DNA from: Humitalea rosea
GTDB lineage: Bacteria; Pseudomonadota; Alphaproteobacteria; Acetobacterales; Acetobacteraceae
Assembly: GCF_003253705.1 (NCBI RefSeq)
Contig: NZ_QKYU01000016.1
Location: 62,001-126,000, forward strand
Direction of reading: 5' to 3'
Length of the DNA: 64,000 nucleotides
Below are positions 7,279 through 15,793 of the stretch, piece after piece. Numbering within the stretch: the first letter of the stretch is position 1; the number at the start of each line of letters is the position of its first letter. The notes beneath the pieces were generated by a model. It did not search any database, was not told the DNA's origin, and saw only the letters and a program-made list of their open reading frames with translations. The translations under genes were made by a program, and so were the position numbers.

Positions 7279-8952
7279 ATGACGCTCCAATTCTCCGACA
7301 TCTCCGCCGAGACCCCCACCCGCGACGGCCTGGCCCGGCGCTATGCCGCCATCGAGGCGTTGCTCGACGCGGGCGACCGCCCCGCCGCCATCGCCGCCTG
7401 GGACGGGCTGCGGCGCGAGGTGGAGACCTGGTCCTCCCTGGTCGGGCTGCGTTTCGCCCAGAACACCCGCGACGAGGCCGCCCGCGCCGCGCGTGACTAC
7501 GCCGATGCCCTGGCGCCCGAGGCGCAGGGGATGGAGGTCGCCCTCAAGCGCCGGCTGCTGGCTGACCCGGACCGCGCGGCGCTGATGGCGCTGGTCGGCG
7601 CCCATGCGCTGCGGCTGTGGGAGACCGACATCACCACCTTCCGGCCCGTGATCGCGGCGGATCTGGAGGAGGAGAGCCGGTTGGGCGCGCGCTACACCGC
7701 GCTGCTGGCCTCGGCCGAGATCGAGATCTGCAGGGTGGTGGTGAATTTGGCCGGCCTCGCGCCCTATGCCGAGCACCGGGACCGCGAGGTGCGGCATGAG
7801 GCGGAACGGGCGCGCTGGGCGTTCTTCGCGCGGCACGGCGAGGAGCTGGATTCGATCTTTGACGCGCTGGTGAAGCTGCGGCACGGCATGGCGCGCAAGT
7901 TGGGGGATCGCGACTTCACGGCACTCGCCTACCGCCGGATGCGGCGGGTGGATTACGACGCGGCGGATGTGGCGCGGTATCGCGACCAGGTGGCGGAGCA
8001 TGTGGTGCCGCTGGTCGCGCGGCTGCTGGAGGCGCGGCGCGTCGCCAATGGCTGGGACCGGCTACGCTACTGGGACGAGGCTTTTGTCGACCCGCAGGGC
8101 AATCCCGCGCCGATCGGCGACCACGACCATCTGGTGGCCGAGGCGCAGGTGATGTTCGACCGCATCGATCCGCGGCTGGCCGAGTTCTATCGGATGATGG
8201 TGGCGGGGGGGTTCCTGGATCTGAAGAACCGGCCGGGGAAGGCGGGGGGCGGGTTCTGCACCTCCTTCCCGACGGTGGGGGTTCCCTACATCTTCGCGAA
8301 CTTCAACGGCACGCAGCAGGATATCGGCGTCTTCACGCATGAGATGGGCCATGCCTTCCAATGCTGGGAAAGCCGGGGGCAGCCGGGGATCGACCTGCTC
8401 TGGCCGACCATGGAGGCGGCGGAAATCCACTCCATGGGGCTGGAATTCCTGACGCATCCGCAGATGGGGCTGCTGGTGGGGGAGGAGGCGGCGGATCGGT
8501 TCCGGCGCATGCATATCATCGGCAGCCTGGCCTTCCTGCCCTACGGCGTCTGCGTCGATCACTTCCAGCATGAGGTCTATGCCAACCCCGACGCGACGCC
8601 GGCCGAGCGGCACGCGATGTGGCAGCGGCTGGAGCAGCGCTACATGCCGTGGACGGAGTATGGCGACCTTGCCTACCCGGCCAAGGGCGGGCGGTGGCAG
8701 GCCAAGGCGCATATCTTCAACAGCCCGTTCTACTACATCGACTACACGCTGGCGCTGTGCTGCGCGATGCAGTTCTGGGTCGCCTCGCGCCGGGATTTTC
8801 CGGGGGCGCTGGAGCGGTATGTGGCGCTGTGCGGGCGGGGCGGGGCGATGCCGTTTCAGGAGTTGGTGCGGTCGGCGGGGTTGCGGTCGCCGTTTGGGGA
8901 GGGGGCGTTGGCGGAGGTTGTCAGGGAGGCGGAGGGGGTGTTGGGGGTGTGA
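7279..8952 (+). CDS. M3-family oligoendopeptidase (PepF-like)
   Basis: 557-residue M3-family zinc metallopeptidase. The HEMGH catalytic motif is at residues 354-358 within GVFTHEMGHAFQCWE, and the third ligand lies in the downstream helix AAEIHSMGLEF. The mostly helical N-terminal half forms the channel wall in this family. It has no signal peptide, so it is a cytoplasmic oligopeptide-degrading enzyme. The ATG at 7279 follows the M23 stop by 46 bases. The last 130 bases are unusually G-rich on the coding strand (TTG, GTG and GGG codons), and the stop is followed at once by a run of seven Gs. Confidence 0.9.
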   Translation: MTLQFSDISAETPTRDGLARRYAAIEALLDAGDRPAAIAAWDGLRREVETWSSLVGLRFAQNTRDEAARAARDYADALAPEAQGMEVALKRRLLADPDRAALMALVGAHALRLWETDITTFRPVIAADLEEESRLGARYTALLASAEIEICRVVVNLAGLAPYAEHRDREVRHEAERARWAFFARHGEELDSIFDALVKLRHGMARKLGDRDFTALAYRRMRRVDYDAADVARYRDQVAEHVVPLVARLLEARRVANGWDRLRYWDEAFVDPQGNPAPIGDHDHLVAEAQVMFDRIDPRLAEFYRMMVAGGFLDLKNRPGKAGGGFCTSFPTVGVPYIFANFNGTQQDIGVFTHEMGHAFQCWESRGQPGIDLLWPTMEAAEIHSMGLEFLTHPQMGLLVGEEAADRFRRMHIIGSLAFLPYGVCVDHFQHEVYANPDATPAERHAMWQRLEQRYMPWTEYGDLAYPAKGGRWQAKAHIFNSPFYYIDYTLALCCAMQFWVASRRDFPGALERYVALCGRGGAMPFQELVRSAGLRSPFGEGALAEVVREAEGVLGV

Positions 8953-8959
8953 GGGGGGG
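8924..8959 (+). other. Potential G-quadruplex motif at the 3' end of the M3 peptidase gene
   Basis: Four G-tracts of at least three bases (8924-8926, 8934-8938, 8943-8947, 8953-8959) with loops of 4-7 bases lie on the coding strand across the stop codon. This fits a quadruplex-forming pattern in DNA or in the mRNA 3' end. It borders the AT-rich insert that begins about 30 bases further on. Confidence 0.45.
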
Positions 8960-9003
8960 CGGAGAGTTCCGTTAAACCGGGAACGCTATGCTCTGCTAAA
9001 ATT

Positions 9004-9735
9004 TTACTTTGGTGGACGAGGGACGGCATCTATCAAGCGGCGCATCAGCAGGCTTGCAAGGACGAGGTATTGTGCTGCTTTAATCGCGTCTAGATTATGA
9101 ATTAAGCTGTGGGAATGAGCGTTTCGTCCCCCTCGATAGAATCCTTTCAAAATTTCCATGTGTCCAATCTGATCGTTTCTTCCTGATTCACTGTCGATTT
9201 CGCTAAATATCAATAATGCTTTATCTATAGGAAACACGCTGTCACATAAAATTGGCCCGTCCGTCTTAAGGTCGGTCCTCTCTCGGATTTTATCGAACAA
9301 TGAAGTGATTGCATCGACAACGGAATTTCTAAAATCGCCATTGTTGTAATGCTTCATGGATACTTGTTGAATAACAGGATGGAGTAAATTTTCGAGGCCC
9401 GCTATTGCAGGCGTTGGCTTGCGGCGAGTCAATTTTCCGTACAATTCGACGGTGCTCGCGTAGGTTTTCTCAAATATCTCCTTCTGCCCGATCCAATTTG
9501 GCGGTATTTCTTTTTCTTCTCCCCCAAAAACAGGAATGCGCTCACCACTGTGGTCGCGATAAATTCTAGCCAATTCATTATATTTTAATAGATGCCTCTT
9601 CCACGATACCCATTTACCAACATCAATGGCGTCGCTTTTGATGGATAATTCCATAACTTCTTTCAGAGAAGTGACGTCTACTATTAAATCATGCATGCTG
9701 TCTGGTGGCGTAGGTGGTGGGATTATTTTTGTCAA
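9004..9735 (-). CDS. Ymh/TIGR02391-family protein with HEPN-like RNAHSH motif; AT-rich, foreign
   Basis: 243-residue protein very unlike its neighbours in composition: many AT-ending codons (AAA, ATT, TTA) in a 70% GC chromosome, which marks it as acquired. The C-terminal half, from about residue 118 (LHPVIQQVSMKHY), matches the TIGR02391/Hypoth_Ymh pattern: a short induced-helix segment, DGPILCDSVF, NDQIGHMEILKGFYRGGRNAHSH, and a final helix YLVLASLLMRRLID. The RNAHSH segment fits the R-x4-6-H signature of HEPN-fold ribonucleases found in toxin and phage-defence proteins; that link is inference. The start is TTG at 9733-9735, chosen for the GGAG eight bases upstream; the internal ATG at 9694-9696 has none. 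No partner gene is adjacent. Confidence 0.8.
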   Translation of the reverse strand: MTKIIPPPTPPDSMHDLIVDVTSLKEVMELSIKSDAIDVGKWVSWKRHLLKYNELARIYRDHSGERIPVFGGEEKEIPPNWIGQKEIFEKTYASTVELYGKLTRRKPTPAIAGLENLLHPVIQQVSMKHYNNGDFRNSVVDAITSLFDKIRERTDLKTDGPILCDSVFPIDKALLIFSEIDSESGRNDQIGHMEILKGFYRGGRNAHSHSLIHNLDAIKAAQYLVLASLLMRRLIDAVPRPPK

Positions 9736-10026
9736 AACGAAAGCTCCGCATTAAATAGACCTGCGCACCCGCTGCTTCCTCTACCCGCCCCTCCAGCCCC
9801 TGACGCAGCGGCCACGCCACTATTGTCTGTCGGACCCAGCCACTATCTTCGTCCGGAAGCCGAAGGTTTTGGCCGGGGGCGGGCCCGCGCGTATCAGAGC
9901 GGTGTCGCAAAGCAGAAGGAGGCGCATGGCGACACCTTTTCGATTGCCTCGTTCCGAGCCAAGCCTACGGCGAACCTTTCATTACGTAAACGACCTACAC
10001 ACTCCGGAAAAACTGAACAGCCCCTC
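9736..10026. other. Non-coding junction region between foreign gene and efflux operon
   Basis: About 290 bases with mixed composition and no credible gene. It holds the promoter side of the Ymh-family gene (an AT-rich TATTTAAT next to its ribosome-binding site) and an inverted repeat, GGTGTCGC at 9901-9908 with GCGACACC at 9929-9936, enclosing 20 bases and followed by TTTT on the plus strand. Short open frames here lack ribosome-binding sites. It could be the scar of the insertion that brought the foreign gene. Confidence 0.5.
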
Positions 10027-13000
10027 TCACTCCGCCGCCACCCCCCCCCGCGCCCCCTTCGGCCGAAACCTCCTTGCAATCCACGTCTCCGCCCGATCCA
10101 CATACAGATACGCCACCGGCACAAAAATCAGGCTCAGCAGCGTCGAGGTCACCAACCCCCCGATCACCACCAGCGCCATCGGCGCCCGGAACTCGCTATC
10201 CGCCCCGATTCCCGCCGCGATATGCGCCATGCCCGCCACCATCGCGATCGTCGTCATCACGATCGGCCTTGCCCGTTTCCGCGCCGCCTCCATGATCGCC
10301 TCCTCGCGGGACAGCCCCTCATCCCGCCGCATCATGATCGCGTATTCCACCAGCAGGATGGAGTTCTTGGCGACGATCCCCATCAGCATCAGCACCCCGA
10401 TCACCGCCGAAACCCCCAGCGCCTTCTGGGCCAGCAGCAGCGCCATCAAGGCCCCGCCGAGGGACAGCGGCAGCGCGCTCATGATCGTCAGCGGCTGCAA
10501 AAACCCGCCGAACAGCAGCACCAGCACCAGATAGACGAGCAAAACGCCGGAGCCGAGCGCCATGGCGAAGCCGCCGAACAGCTCCGCCATCACCTCCTTG
10601 TCCCCGGTCGAGCGCTCCCGCACCCCCGCCGGCAGCGCCTGCATCACCGGCAGCCCCGCCACCAGCTTGGTCGCCTCGCCCAGCGGCAGCCCGTTCAGCT
10701 CCGCCTCCACCGTCGCCTTGCGCTGCCGGTCCAGCCGGTCGATCTGCGCCGGCCCCGAGCCGCGATGGATCTCCGCCACCGCCTCCAGCGGCACCGAGAT
10801 ATTGCCCCGCCCCTCGATCCGCAGCGACCGCAGCCGGTCGATATCCCCCCGCGCCCGCTGGTCCAGCATCACCCGGATCGGGATCTGCCGGTCGGGCAAG
10901 GTGAAGCGCGCCAGGTTCTGGTCCACGTCGCCCACCGTCGCCAGCCGCGCCGTGGCGGCGATGGTGACGACCGAAATGCCCAGCTCCGCCGCCCGTGCCT
11001 CCATCGGCACGATCTGCAATTCCGGCCGCGCGAGCGAGGCCGTGGACCGCGCCCCCGCCAGTTGCGGCAGCCCGCGCATCTGCTGCTCCAACGCGCGTGA
11101 GGCCGCGGCCAGCGCCTCGGTGTCCGAGCCCACCAGCGTCACCTGCAACCGCGATCCGCTCTGCCCATCCGCGCCGAAGCGCACCCGCGCGCCGGGGATC
11201 TCGTTCAGCGCCGGGCGCACCGCGGCCTCGAACTGGCCTTGGGTCAGCCGGCGGTCGCCGCGCGGCAGCAGGGTGACGATCAGATTGGCGGTGCGCGGAT
11301 CGCCCGCCTTGGTGGTGCTGCCCATGCCCGGCCCCATCGCGCCGCCGGTGCTGGAGGTGCCGAGGCTCGCAAAGACCGAGATCACCTCCGGCCGCGCCCG
11401 CAGGATGCGCGTCGCCCGCTGCACCACGCCCTCCGTCTCCGCCAGCGTGGCGCCCGGGGGCAGTTCGATGGCGATGGAGGAGCGCGCGCGATCCGCGCCG
11501 GGCACGAAATCCTGCGGGATATAGGGCACCAGCGCGATGGAGAGCGCGAAGAAGCCGACGCCCCCGGCCAGCGTCACCAGCCGATGCCGCAGGCACCAGC
11601 CGAGCATGCCGTAATACCCCCGCGCCACCACGCCCTCGCGCCGCTCCGGTTCCGGATGCGCCTTCAGGAAATAGGCCCCCAGCAGCGGCGTCAGCAGCCG
11701 CGCGACGATCAGCGAGAAGGTGACCGCCGCCGCCACCGTCAGCCCGAACTGGCGGAAGAACTGCCCCGGGATGCCCGGCATGAAGGCGACCGGCACGAAG
11801 ACCGCGAGGATCGCCCCCGTGGTCGCGACCACCGCCAGCCCGATCTCCGAGGACGCATCCAGCGCCGCGCGATAGGCGCCCATCCCCGGGTTCTGCCGGA
11901 TGTGGCGCACGATGTTCTCGATCTCCACGATCGCATCATCGACCAGCACGCCGACGACGAGGGTGAGCCCGAGCAAGGTCACGTTGTTCAGCGAGAAGCC
12001 GAGCACCTGCATCACGAAGAAGGTCGGGATCAGCGACAGCGGCATGGCGACCGAAGCCATGACCGTCGCCCGCCAGTCCCGCAGGAACAGGTACACGACG
12101 ATCATCGCCAGCACGGCGCCGATCGCCAGCGCCTCGACCGCCGCCAGATACCCCGCCTTCACGAAGGTGACGGTGGAGGTGACCTGATGGATCTGCACCT
12201 CCGGGTATTCGGCCATGAGGTCGCGCGCCCGCGCCTCCACCCCCTCCGCGACCCGCACCTCGGAGGAGCCGCGGGTGCGCAGGATCTCGAAGGCGACGAC
12301 AGGCCGCCCGTCCAGCCGTGCCGCGGTGCGGACCTCGGCGGTGCCGTCCTCGACATCGGCGAGATCGCCGAGCCGCGCGGTGCGGCCGTTGGTGAGGATG
12401 ATGCTGCGCTCCCGCAGCGCCGCGACCGTGGTGGCGGAGCCGAGGGTGCGGATCGCCTGCTCCCCGGTCCCGATCGTGCCGCGCCCGCCGGGCAGATTGA
12501 TGTTCAGGTCGCGAAGCTGCGTGTTCACCTGGTTGGCGGTGATGCCGAGCGCCAGCAGCCGGTCCGGCCGCAGCGCCACGCGGATCTCCCGCTCCACCCC
12601 GCCGACGCGATTGACCTGCGCGACGCCGGAGACGGAGAGCATGCCCTTCGCGATGGTGTCATCGACGAACCAGCTCAGCTCCGCCGTGGTCATGCGGGGG
12701 GAGGCGACGGTGAAGGTGACGATGGCGCCCCCCGTGGTCTCGACGCGGGTGATGATGGGGTCGCGGATCGCGGCCGGCAGGTCGCTGCGGATCTGCGCGA
12801 TCTTGTCGCGCACGTCATTGGTCGCGCGGTCCACATCCTTGCCGAGCGCGAATTCGATGGCGGTGGTGGAGGTGCCATCCACGATGGTGGAGGTGATGTG
12901 CTTCACATCGCCCAGGCCCGCGACCGCATCCTCGACCCGCCGCGTCACTTGGCTTTCAAGCTCGGAGGGGGCGGCGCCGGCCTGGGAGATGGTGACCACG

Positions 13001-13161
13001 ACAGCCGGCAGGTCGATGTCCGGGCTGTTGTTGATCCGCAGCATTGGATAGGAGAACAGCCCCGCCACCGTCAGCAGCAGGAAGATCACCGCGGTCGCGA
13101 CGGGGTTGCGGATCGCCCAGCCGGAGATGTTGCGGTGGCGGTCCTCGATGGGCGCGCTCAT
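10027..13161 (-). CDS. RND multidrug efflux permease (HAE1/AcrB family)
   Basis: 1,044-residue inner-membrane RND transporter of normal family length. The pattern is complete: TM1 near residues 15-35, a large periplasmic domain, a block of membrane helices with GVLVDDAIVEIENIVRH in TM4 (the paired Asp of the proton relay), a second periplasmic domain, and the final helices with GIVAKNSILLVEYA carrying the relay Lys. It exports drugs or other amphiphiles by proton antiport together with an adaptor and an outer-membrane channel. The adaptor gene is directly upstream and overlaps by four bases (ATGA). No outer-membrane factor lies nearby, so a TolC-like protein is probably encoded elsewhere. Substrate is unknown. 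Confidence 0.95.
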   Translation of the reverse strand: MSAPIEDRHRNISGWAIRNPVATAVIFLLLTVAGLFSYPMLRINNSPDIDLPAVVVTISQAGAAPSELESQVTRRVEDAVAGLGDVKHITSTIVDGTSTTAIEFALGKDVDRATNDVRDKIAQIRSDLPAAIRDPIITRVETTGGAIVTFTVASPRMTTAELSWFVDDTIAKGMLSVSGVAQVNRVGGVEREIRVALRPDRLLALGITANQVNTQLRDLNINLPGGRGTIGTGEQAIRTLGSATTVAALRERSIILTNGRTARLGDLADVEDGTAEVRTAARLDGRPVVAFEILRTRGSSEVRVAEGVEARARDLMAEYPEVQIHQVTSTVTFVKAGYLAAVEALAIGAVLAMIVVYLFLRDWRATVMASVAMPLSLIPTFFVMQVLGFSLNNVTLLGLTLVVGVLVDDAIVEIENIVRHIRQNPGMGAYRAALDASSEIGLAVVATTGAILAVFVPVAFMPGIPGQFFRQFGLTVAAAVTFSLIVARLLTPLLGAYFLKAHPEPERREGVVARGYYGMLGWCLRHRLVTLAGGVGFFALSIALVPYIPQDFVPGADRARSSIAIELPPGATLAETEGVVQRATRILRARPEVISVFASLGTSSTGGAMGPGMGSTTKAGDPRTANLIVTLLPRGDRRLTQGQFEAAVRPALNEIPGARVRFGADGQSGSRLQVTLVGSDTEALAAASRALEQQMRGLPQLAGARSTASLARPELQIVPMEARAAELGISVVTIAATARLATVGDVDQNLARFTLPDRQIPIRVMLDQRARGDIDRLRSLRIEGRGNISVPLEAVAEIHRGSGPAQIDRLDRQRKATVEAELNGLPLGEATKLVAGLPVMQALPAGVRERSTGDKEVMAELFGGFAMALGSGVLLVYLVLVLLFGGFLQPLTIMSALPLSLGGALMALLLAQKALGVSAVIGVLMLMGIVAKNSILLVEYAIMMRRDEGLSREEAIMEAARKRARPIVMTTIAMVAGMAHIAAGIGADSEFRAPMALVVIGGLVTSTLLSLIFVPVAYLYVDRAETWIARRFRPKGARGGVAAE

Positions 13162-14315
13162 CGCGCGGCCTGCACCAGGTCGCCGTCCGACAGGAAGCCG
13201 GCGCCGGCGACCACCACCGCCTCACCCGCGCGCAGCCCTTCGGTGATCTCGACCATGCCATCGCGCCGGGCGCCGGCGTTCAGGCGGCGCAGCTGCACCC
13301 GGCCGGTGCCCTCGGCCAGCACGAAGCTCGCCGGCGCGCCGTCGCGGAAGATCACGGCGGCCTCGGGCACCAGCACCATTTGCCGCTCCGGCCCCTGGAT
13401 CTCGGCGCTGGCGAACATGCCTGGGCGCAGGCCGGAACTGGGCGGCAGGGCGATGTGCACGATGCCGAGCCTCGTGTCGGCCGCGACCACCGGGGCGATC
13501 TCGCGCACCTCGGCGGGGATCATGCGATCGCCATGGCGCACCGTCACCGGCTGGCCGGGATGGACCTGGGCCAGATCCAGCTCCGGCACCCGGGCGTCCA
13601 GCTCCAGCCGCCCGTCGCGCAGGATGCGGAACAGCTCCTGCCCCACCGCCGTCACCGAGCCTATGCGGGCCGAGACCTTGGAGACGATGCCATCGGTGGG
13701 GGCGAGGATGCGCGCCTGGTCCAGCCGTGCCTGCGCCGCCTCGGCCGCGGCGCGGGCGGAGGCGAGGCGGGCCTCGGCCTGCTGCGCCGCCGACCGGCGC
13801 TGGTCGAGCGTCTGGCGGGAGGCGCTTTGGCTCTGCACCAGCTGCTCGGACCGGGCGAGGTCGGCGCGCGCCGCCTGCAGTGCCGCTTCCGCCTCGCTGA
13901 TCGCGGCGCGGGCCTGGTCGAGCTGGGCGGTGAGGACGCTGTCCTCCATCCGCGCCAGCAACTGGCCGGCCTTCACGCTCTGGCCTTCCTCGACCGGCGC
14001 CTCGACCAGCCGCAGCCCGCCGGCCTCGGCCCCGATGATCAGCTCCTGCCACGCGACGACGGAGCCATCGCCCATGACCATGGTGCGGACCGGTGCGGTC
14101 CGGGCCACGGCGATGGAGACGGTCAGGGCCGGGGTGGGGGCCGCCGCGGCCGGGGCGGGGGGCGGGGGGGCATGGGCGCGCTGGTACAGCACCACCCCCA
14201 CCGCCGCGGCCGCGACCACTGCCAGGCCCGCGAGCCACCACCGCTGCCGGGTGCCGACCGGCGCGGGGGTTGAAGCGCGCTGGGCGTCTTCGGCGGTAAC
14301 CTTGCTATCGAACAT
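13158..14315 (-). CDS. RND efflux periplasmic adaptor (membrane fusion protein)
   Basis: 385 residues: a short cytoplasmic N-terminus, one membrane anchor (WWLAGLAVVAAAAVGVVLY), a Pro/Ala-rich linker, then the adaptor body. This shows the lipoyl half-motifs (GLRLVEAPVEEGQSVKAGQLLARM and DGIVSKVSARIGSVTAVG), a helical hairpin rich in Ala, Gln and Arg, and a beta-barrel domain with GRLELDARVPELDLAQVHPG. It links the RND pump to an outer-membrane channel. The ATG at 14313-14315 is preferred over an in-frame TTG 12 bases earlier. It is the first gene of a two-gene operon and diverges from the PHB-depolymerase-family gene across about 260 bases. Confidence 0.93.
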   Translation of the reverse strand: MFDSKVTAEDAQRASTPAPVGTRQRWWLAGLAVVAAAAVGVVLYQRAHAPPPPAPAAAAPTPALTVSIAVARTAPVRTMVMGDGSVVAWQELIIGAEAGGLRLVEAPVEEGQSVKAGQLLARMEDSVLTAQLDQARAAISEAEAALQAARADLARSEQLVQSQSASRQTLDQRRSAAQQAEARLASARAAAEAAQARLDQARILAPTDGIVSKVSARIGSVTAVGQELFRILRDGRLELDARVPELDLAQVHPGQPVTVRHGDRMIPAEVREIAPVVAADTRLGIVHIALPPSSGLRPGMFASAEIQGPERQMVLVPEAAVIFRDGAPASFVLAEGTGRVQLRRLNAGARRDGMVEITEGLRAGEAVVVAGAGFLSDGDLVQAAR

Positions 14316-14515
14316 CAATCGTCCCAACGCGCCGCATGGCCAAAACGCAACATGCGGCCAGGTAAGTGTCTATTTGGGGGGAGGTATGGGGCGATCAACG
14401 CCGCCTCCCCTGCTGCGATGGTGCCGAACTGTAGCGTCTTCGTCAGGTGACGGATTTGTTTTCTCCGAAAAGGCGGCCGCCCCTGGTCGCGAGGAAACTT
14501 CGCACCCACCTGAAA

Positions 14516-14532
14516 TGTTGCATTGCAGCATA
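14516..14532. promoter_or_regulatory. PhaR-like palindrome upstream of the PHB-depolymerase-family gene
   Basis: The imperfect palindrome TGTTGCATTGCAGCATA has arms TGTTGCA and TGCAGCA around one base, with six of seven positions paired. It resembles the TGC-rich sites bound by the polyhydroxybutyrate regulator PhaR near phasin and PHB genes in alphaproteobacteria. It lies 44 bases before the start of a PHB-depolymerase-family gene and within the region shared with the divergent efflux operon. The identification is by eye. Confidence 0.4.
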
Positions 14533-14575
14533 GTAGCCGTCGCCCCATCCGGCGCACCGGCCTGAAAGGGTTTCC

Positions 14576-15727
14576 ATGCCGTATTCGCCAAATGCCCGCT
14601 CGAAACTCCCGCTCAAGCTGTCCGAACTGATCGCCGCCAGCCGCCGTGGCGCCCGCCGCCTCGCGGCCGAGGCCGAGGCCAGCCTGGTGCCGGCATTGCA
14701 GGACTTCGGCGACAACCCAGGCCAGCTCCGGGCGCTCACGCATGTGCCGGCCAAGCGCCAGGCCAAGGCGCCCCTGGTGGTGGTGCTGCATGGTTGCGGC
14801 CAGACCGCCCAGGGCTATGACGCCGGCACCGGCTGGACCCAGATGGCCGACCGCCACGGGTTCGTGGTGCTGCTGCCCGAACAGCAACGCAGCAACAATC
14901 CCAACACCTGCTTCAGCTGGTTCGACCCCAATCACGCCAGCCGCGACCAGGGTGAGGTCGCCTCGATCCGCCAGATGATCGCGCATCTGGTGGCGGCCGA
15001 GGGCGTCGATCCCGATCGCGTCTTCGTCACCGGGCTTTCGGCCGGTGGCGCCATGGCGGCCAGCCTGCTGGCCACCTACCCCGAGGTCTTCGCCGGCGGG
15101 GCTGTGATCGCCGGCCTGCCGCATGGCGCCGCGACCTCGGTGCAGGAGGCCTTCGCCGCCATGTCCGGCGTTCGCGACCGGACGGATCAGCAATGGGGCG
15201 ATCTGGTGCGCGGCGCCTCCAACCATAGCGGCCCCTGGCCGGTGGTCTCGATCTGGCATGGCGGGGCCGACCGCACGGTGGCGCCGGCCAATGCCGAGGC
15301 GCTGGCGCGGCAATGGCTCGATGTGCACGGCCTCGGCGATGCGGCGGGGCGTGTGCGGACCATCGCCGGCGCCGCCCATACCGCCTGGCACGGCCCCGAT
15401 GGGGTGCTGCGGGTCGAGATGTTCGAGATCCCCGGCATGGCGCATGGCACCCCGATCGCCCCGCATGCGGAGGAGCATCCGGGCGGCACCCCCGCGCCCT
15501 TCATCCTGGACGCCGGCATCAACTCGACCTGGCACATCGCCGATCGCTGGGGCCTGACCGGGGTGGAATTCGCGCAGACCGCCGCACGCGCGCCCGCCGC
15601 ACGCGCGCCTGGCGCCCCGCCCCCGGCGCCCCAGGCTTCCCCGGCGCCGGCCAATGATCCGCGCCCGACCGAGAGCGGCATCACCGCCACCATCAACAAG
15701 GCGCTGCGCGCGGCCGGGTTGATGTAA
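14576..15727 (+). CDS. PHB depolymerase-family esterase
   Basis: 383-residue alpha/beta-hydrolase of the PHB depolymerase/feruloyl esterase-like family. The oxyanion motif VVVLHGCGQ lies near residues 67-75, the nucleophile elbow GLSAGGAMA has Ser155, and the conserved NTCFSWFDPNHASRDQGE segment is typical of this group. The Asp and His of the triad probably sit in WHGGADRTV and EIPGMAHGT. A Pro/Ala-rich tail follows from about residue 338. There is no obvious signal peptide, so a role on intracellular PHB or other esters is possible; substrate unproven. The ATG at 14576 has GAAAGGG five bases before it. The PhaR-like site upstream hints at PHB-linked regulation. Confidence 0.85.
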   Translation: MPYSPNARSKLPLKLSELIAASRRGARRLAAEAEASLVPALQDFGDNPGQLRALTHVPAKRQAKAPLVVVLHGCGQTAQGYDAGTGWTQMADRHGFVVLLPEQQRSNNPNTCFSWFDPNHASRDQGEVASIRQMIAHLVAAEGVDPDRVFVTGLSAGGAMAASLLATYPEVFAGGAVIAGLPHGAATSVQEAFAAMSGVRDRTDQQWGDLVRGASNHSGPWPVVSIWHGGADRTVAPANAEALARQWLDVHGLGDAAGRVRTIAGAAHTAWHGPDGVLRVEMFEIPGMAHGTPIAPHAEEHPGGTPAPFILDAGINSTWHIADRWGLTGVEFAQTAARAPAARAPGAPPPAPQASPAPANDPRPTESGITATINKALRAAGLM

Positions 15728-15793
15728 TCCCTTCCGGCAGGCAACGCGGGCGCCCTTGCGGCGTTCGCAGGGTCAGGACAGGAAAGGCGCCTG

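Noticed and set aside
9689-9910. A 73-codon minus-strand frame ahead of the Ymh-family gene
   Set aside because: It overlaps the well-supported TTG start region of that gene, has no ribosome-binding site and no recognisable family.
9894-10124. A minus-strand frame ending KVSPCASFCFATPL, which looked like a transposase tail
   Set aside because: It overlaps the C-terminal coding region of the RND pump and contains no DDE or other transposase motif. At most it is part of a non-coding scar.
11239-14565. A plus-strand open frame of about 1,100 codons opposite the RND efflux genes
   Set aside because: It is antisense to two well-recognised proteins, has His/Arg/Gln-rich translation typical of reversed high-GC genes, and no ribosome-binding site. 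The same applies to long antisense frames over 3.5-5.5, 17.1-19.6, 32.3-35.3 and 35.3-39.1 kb.
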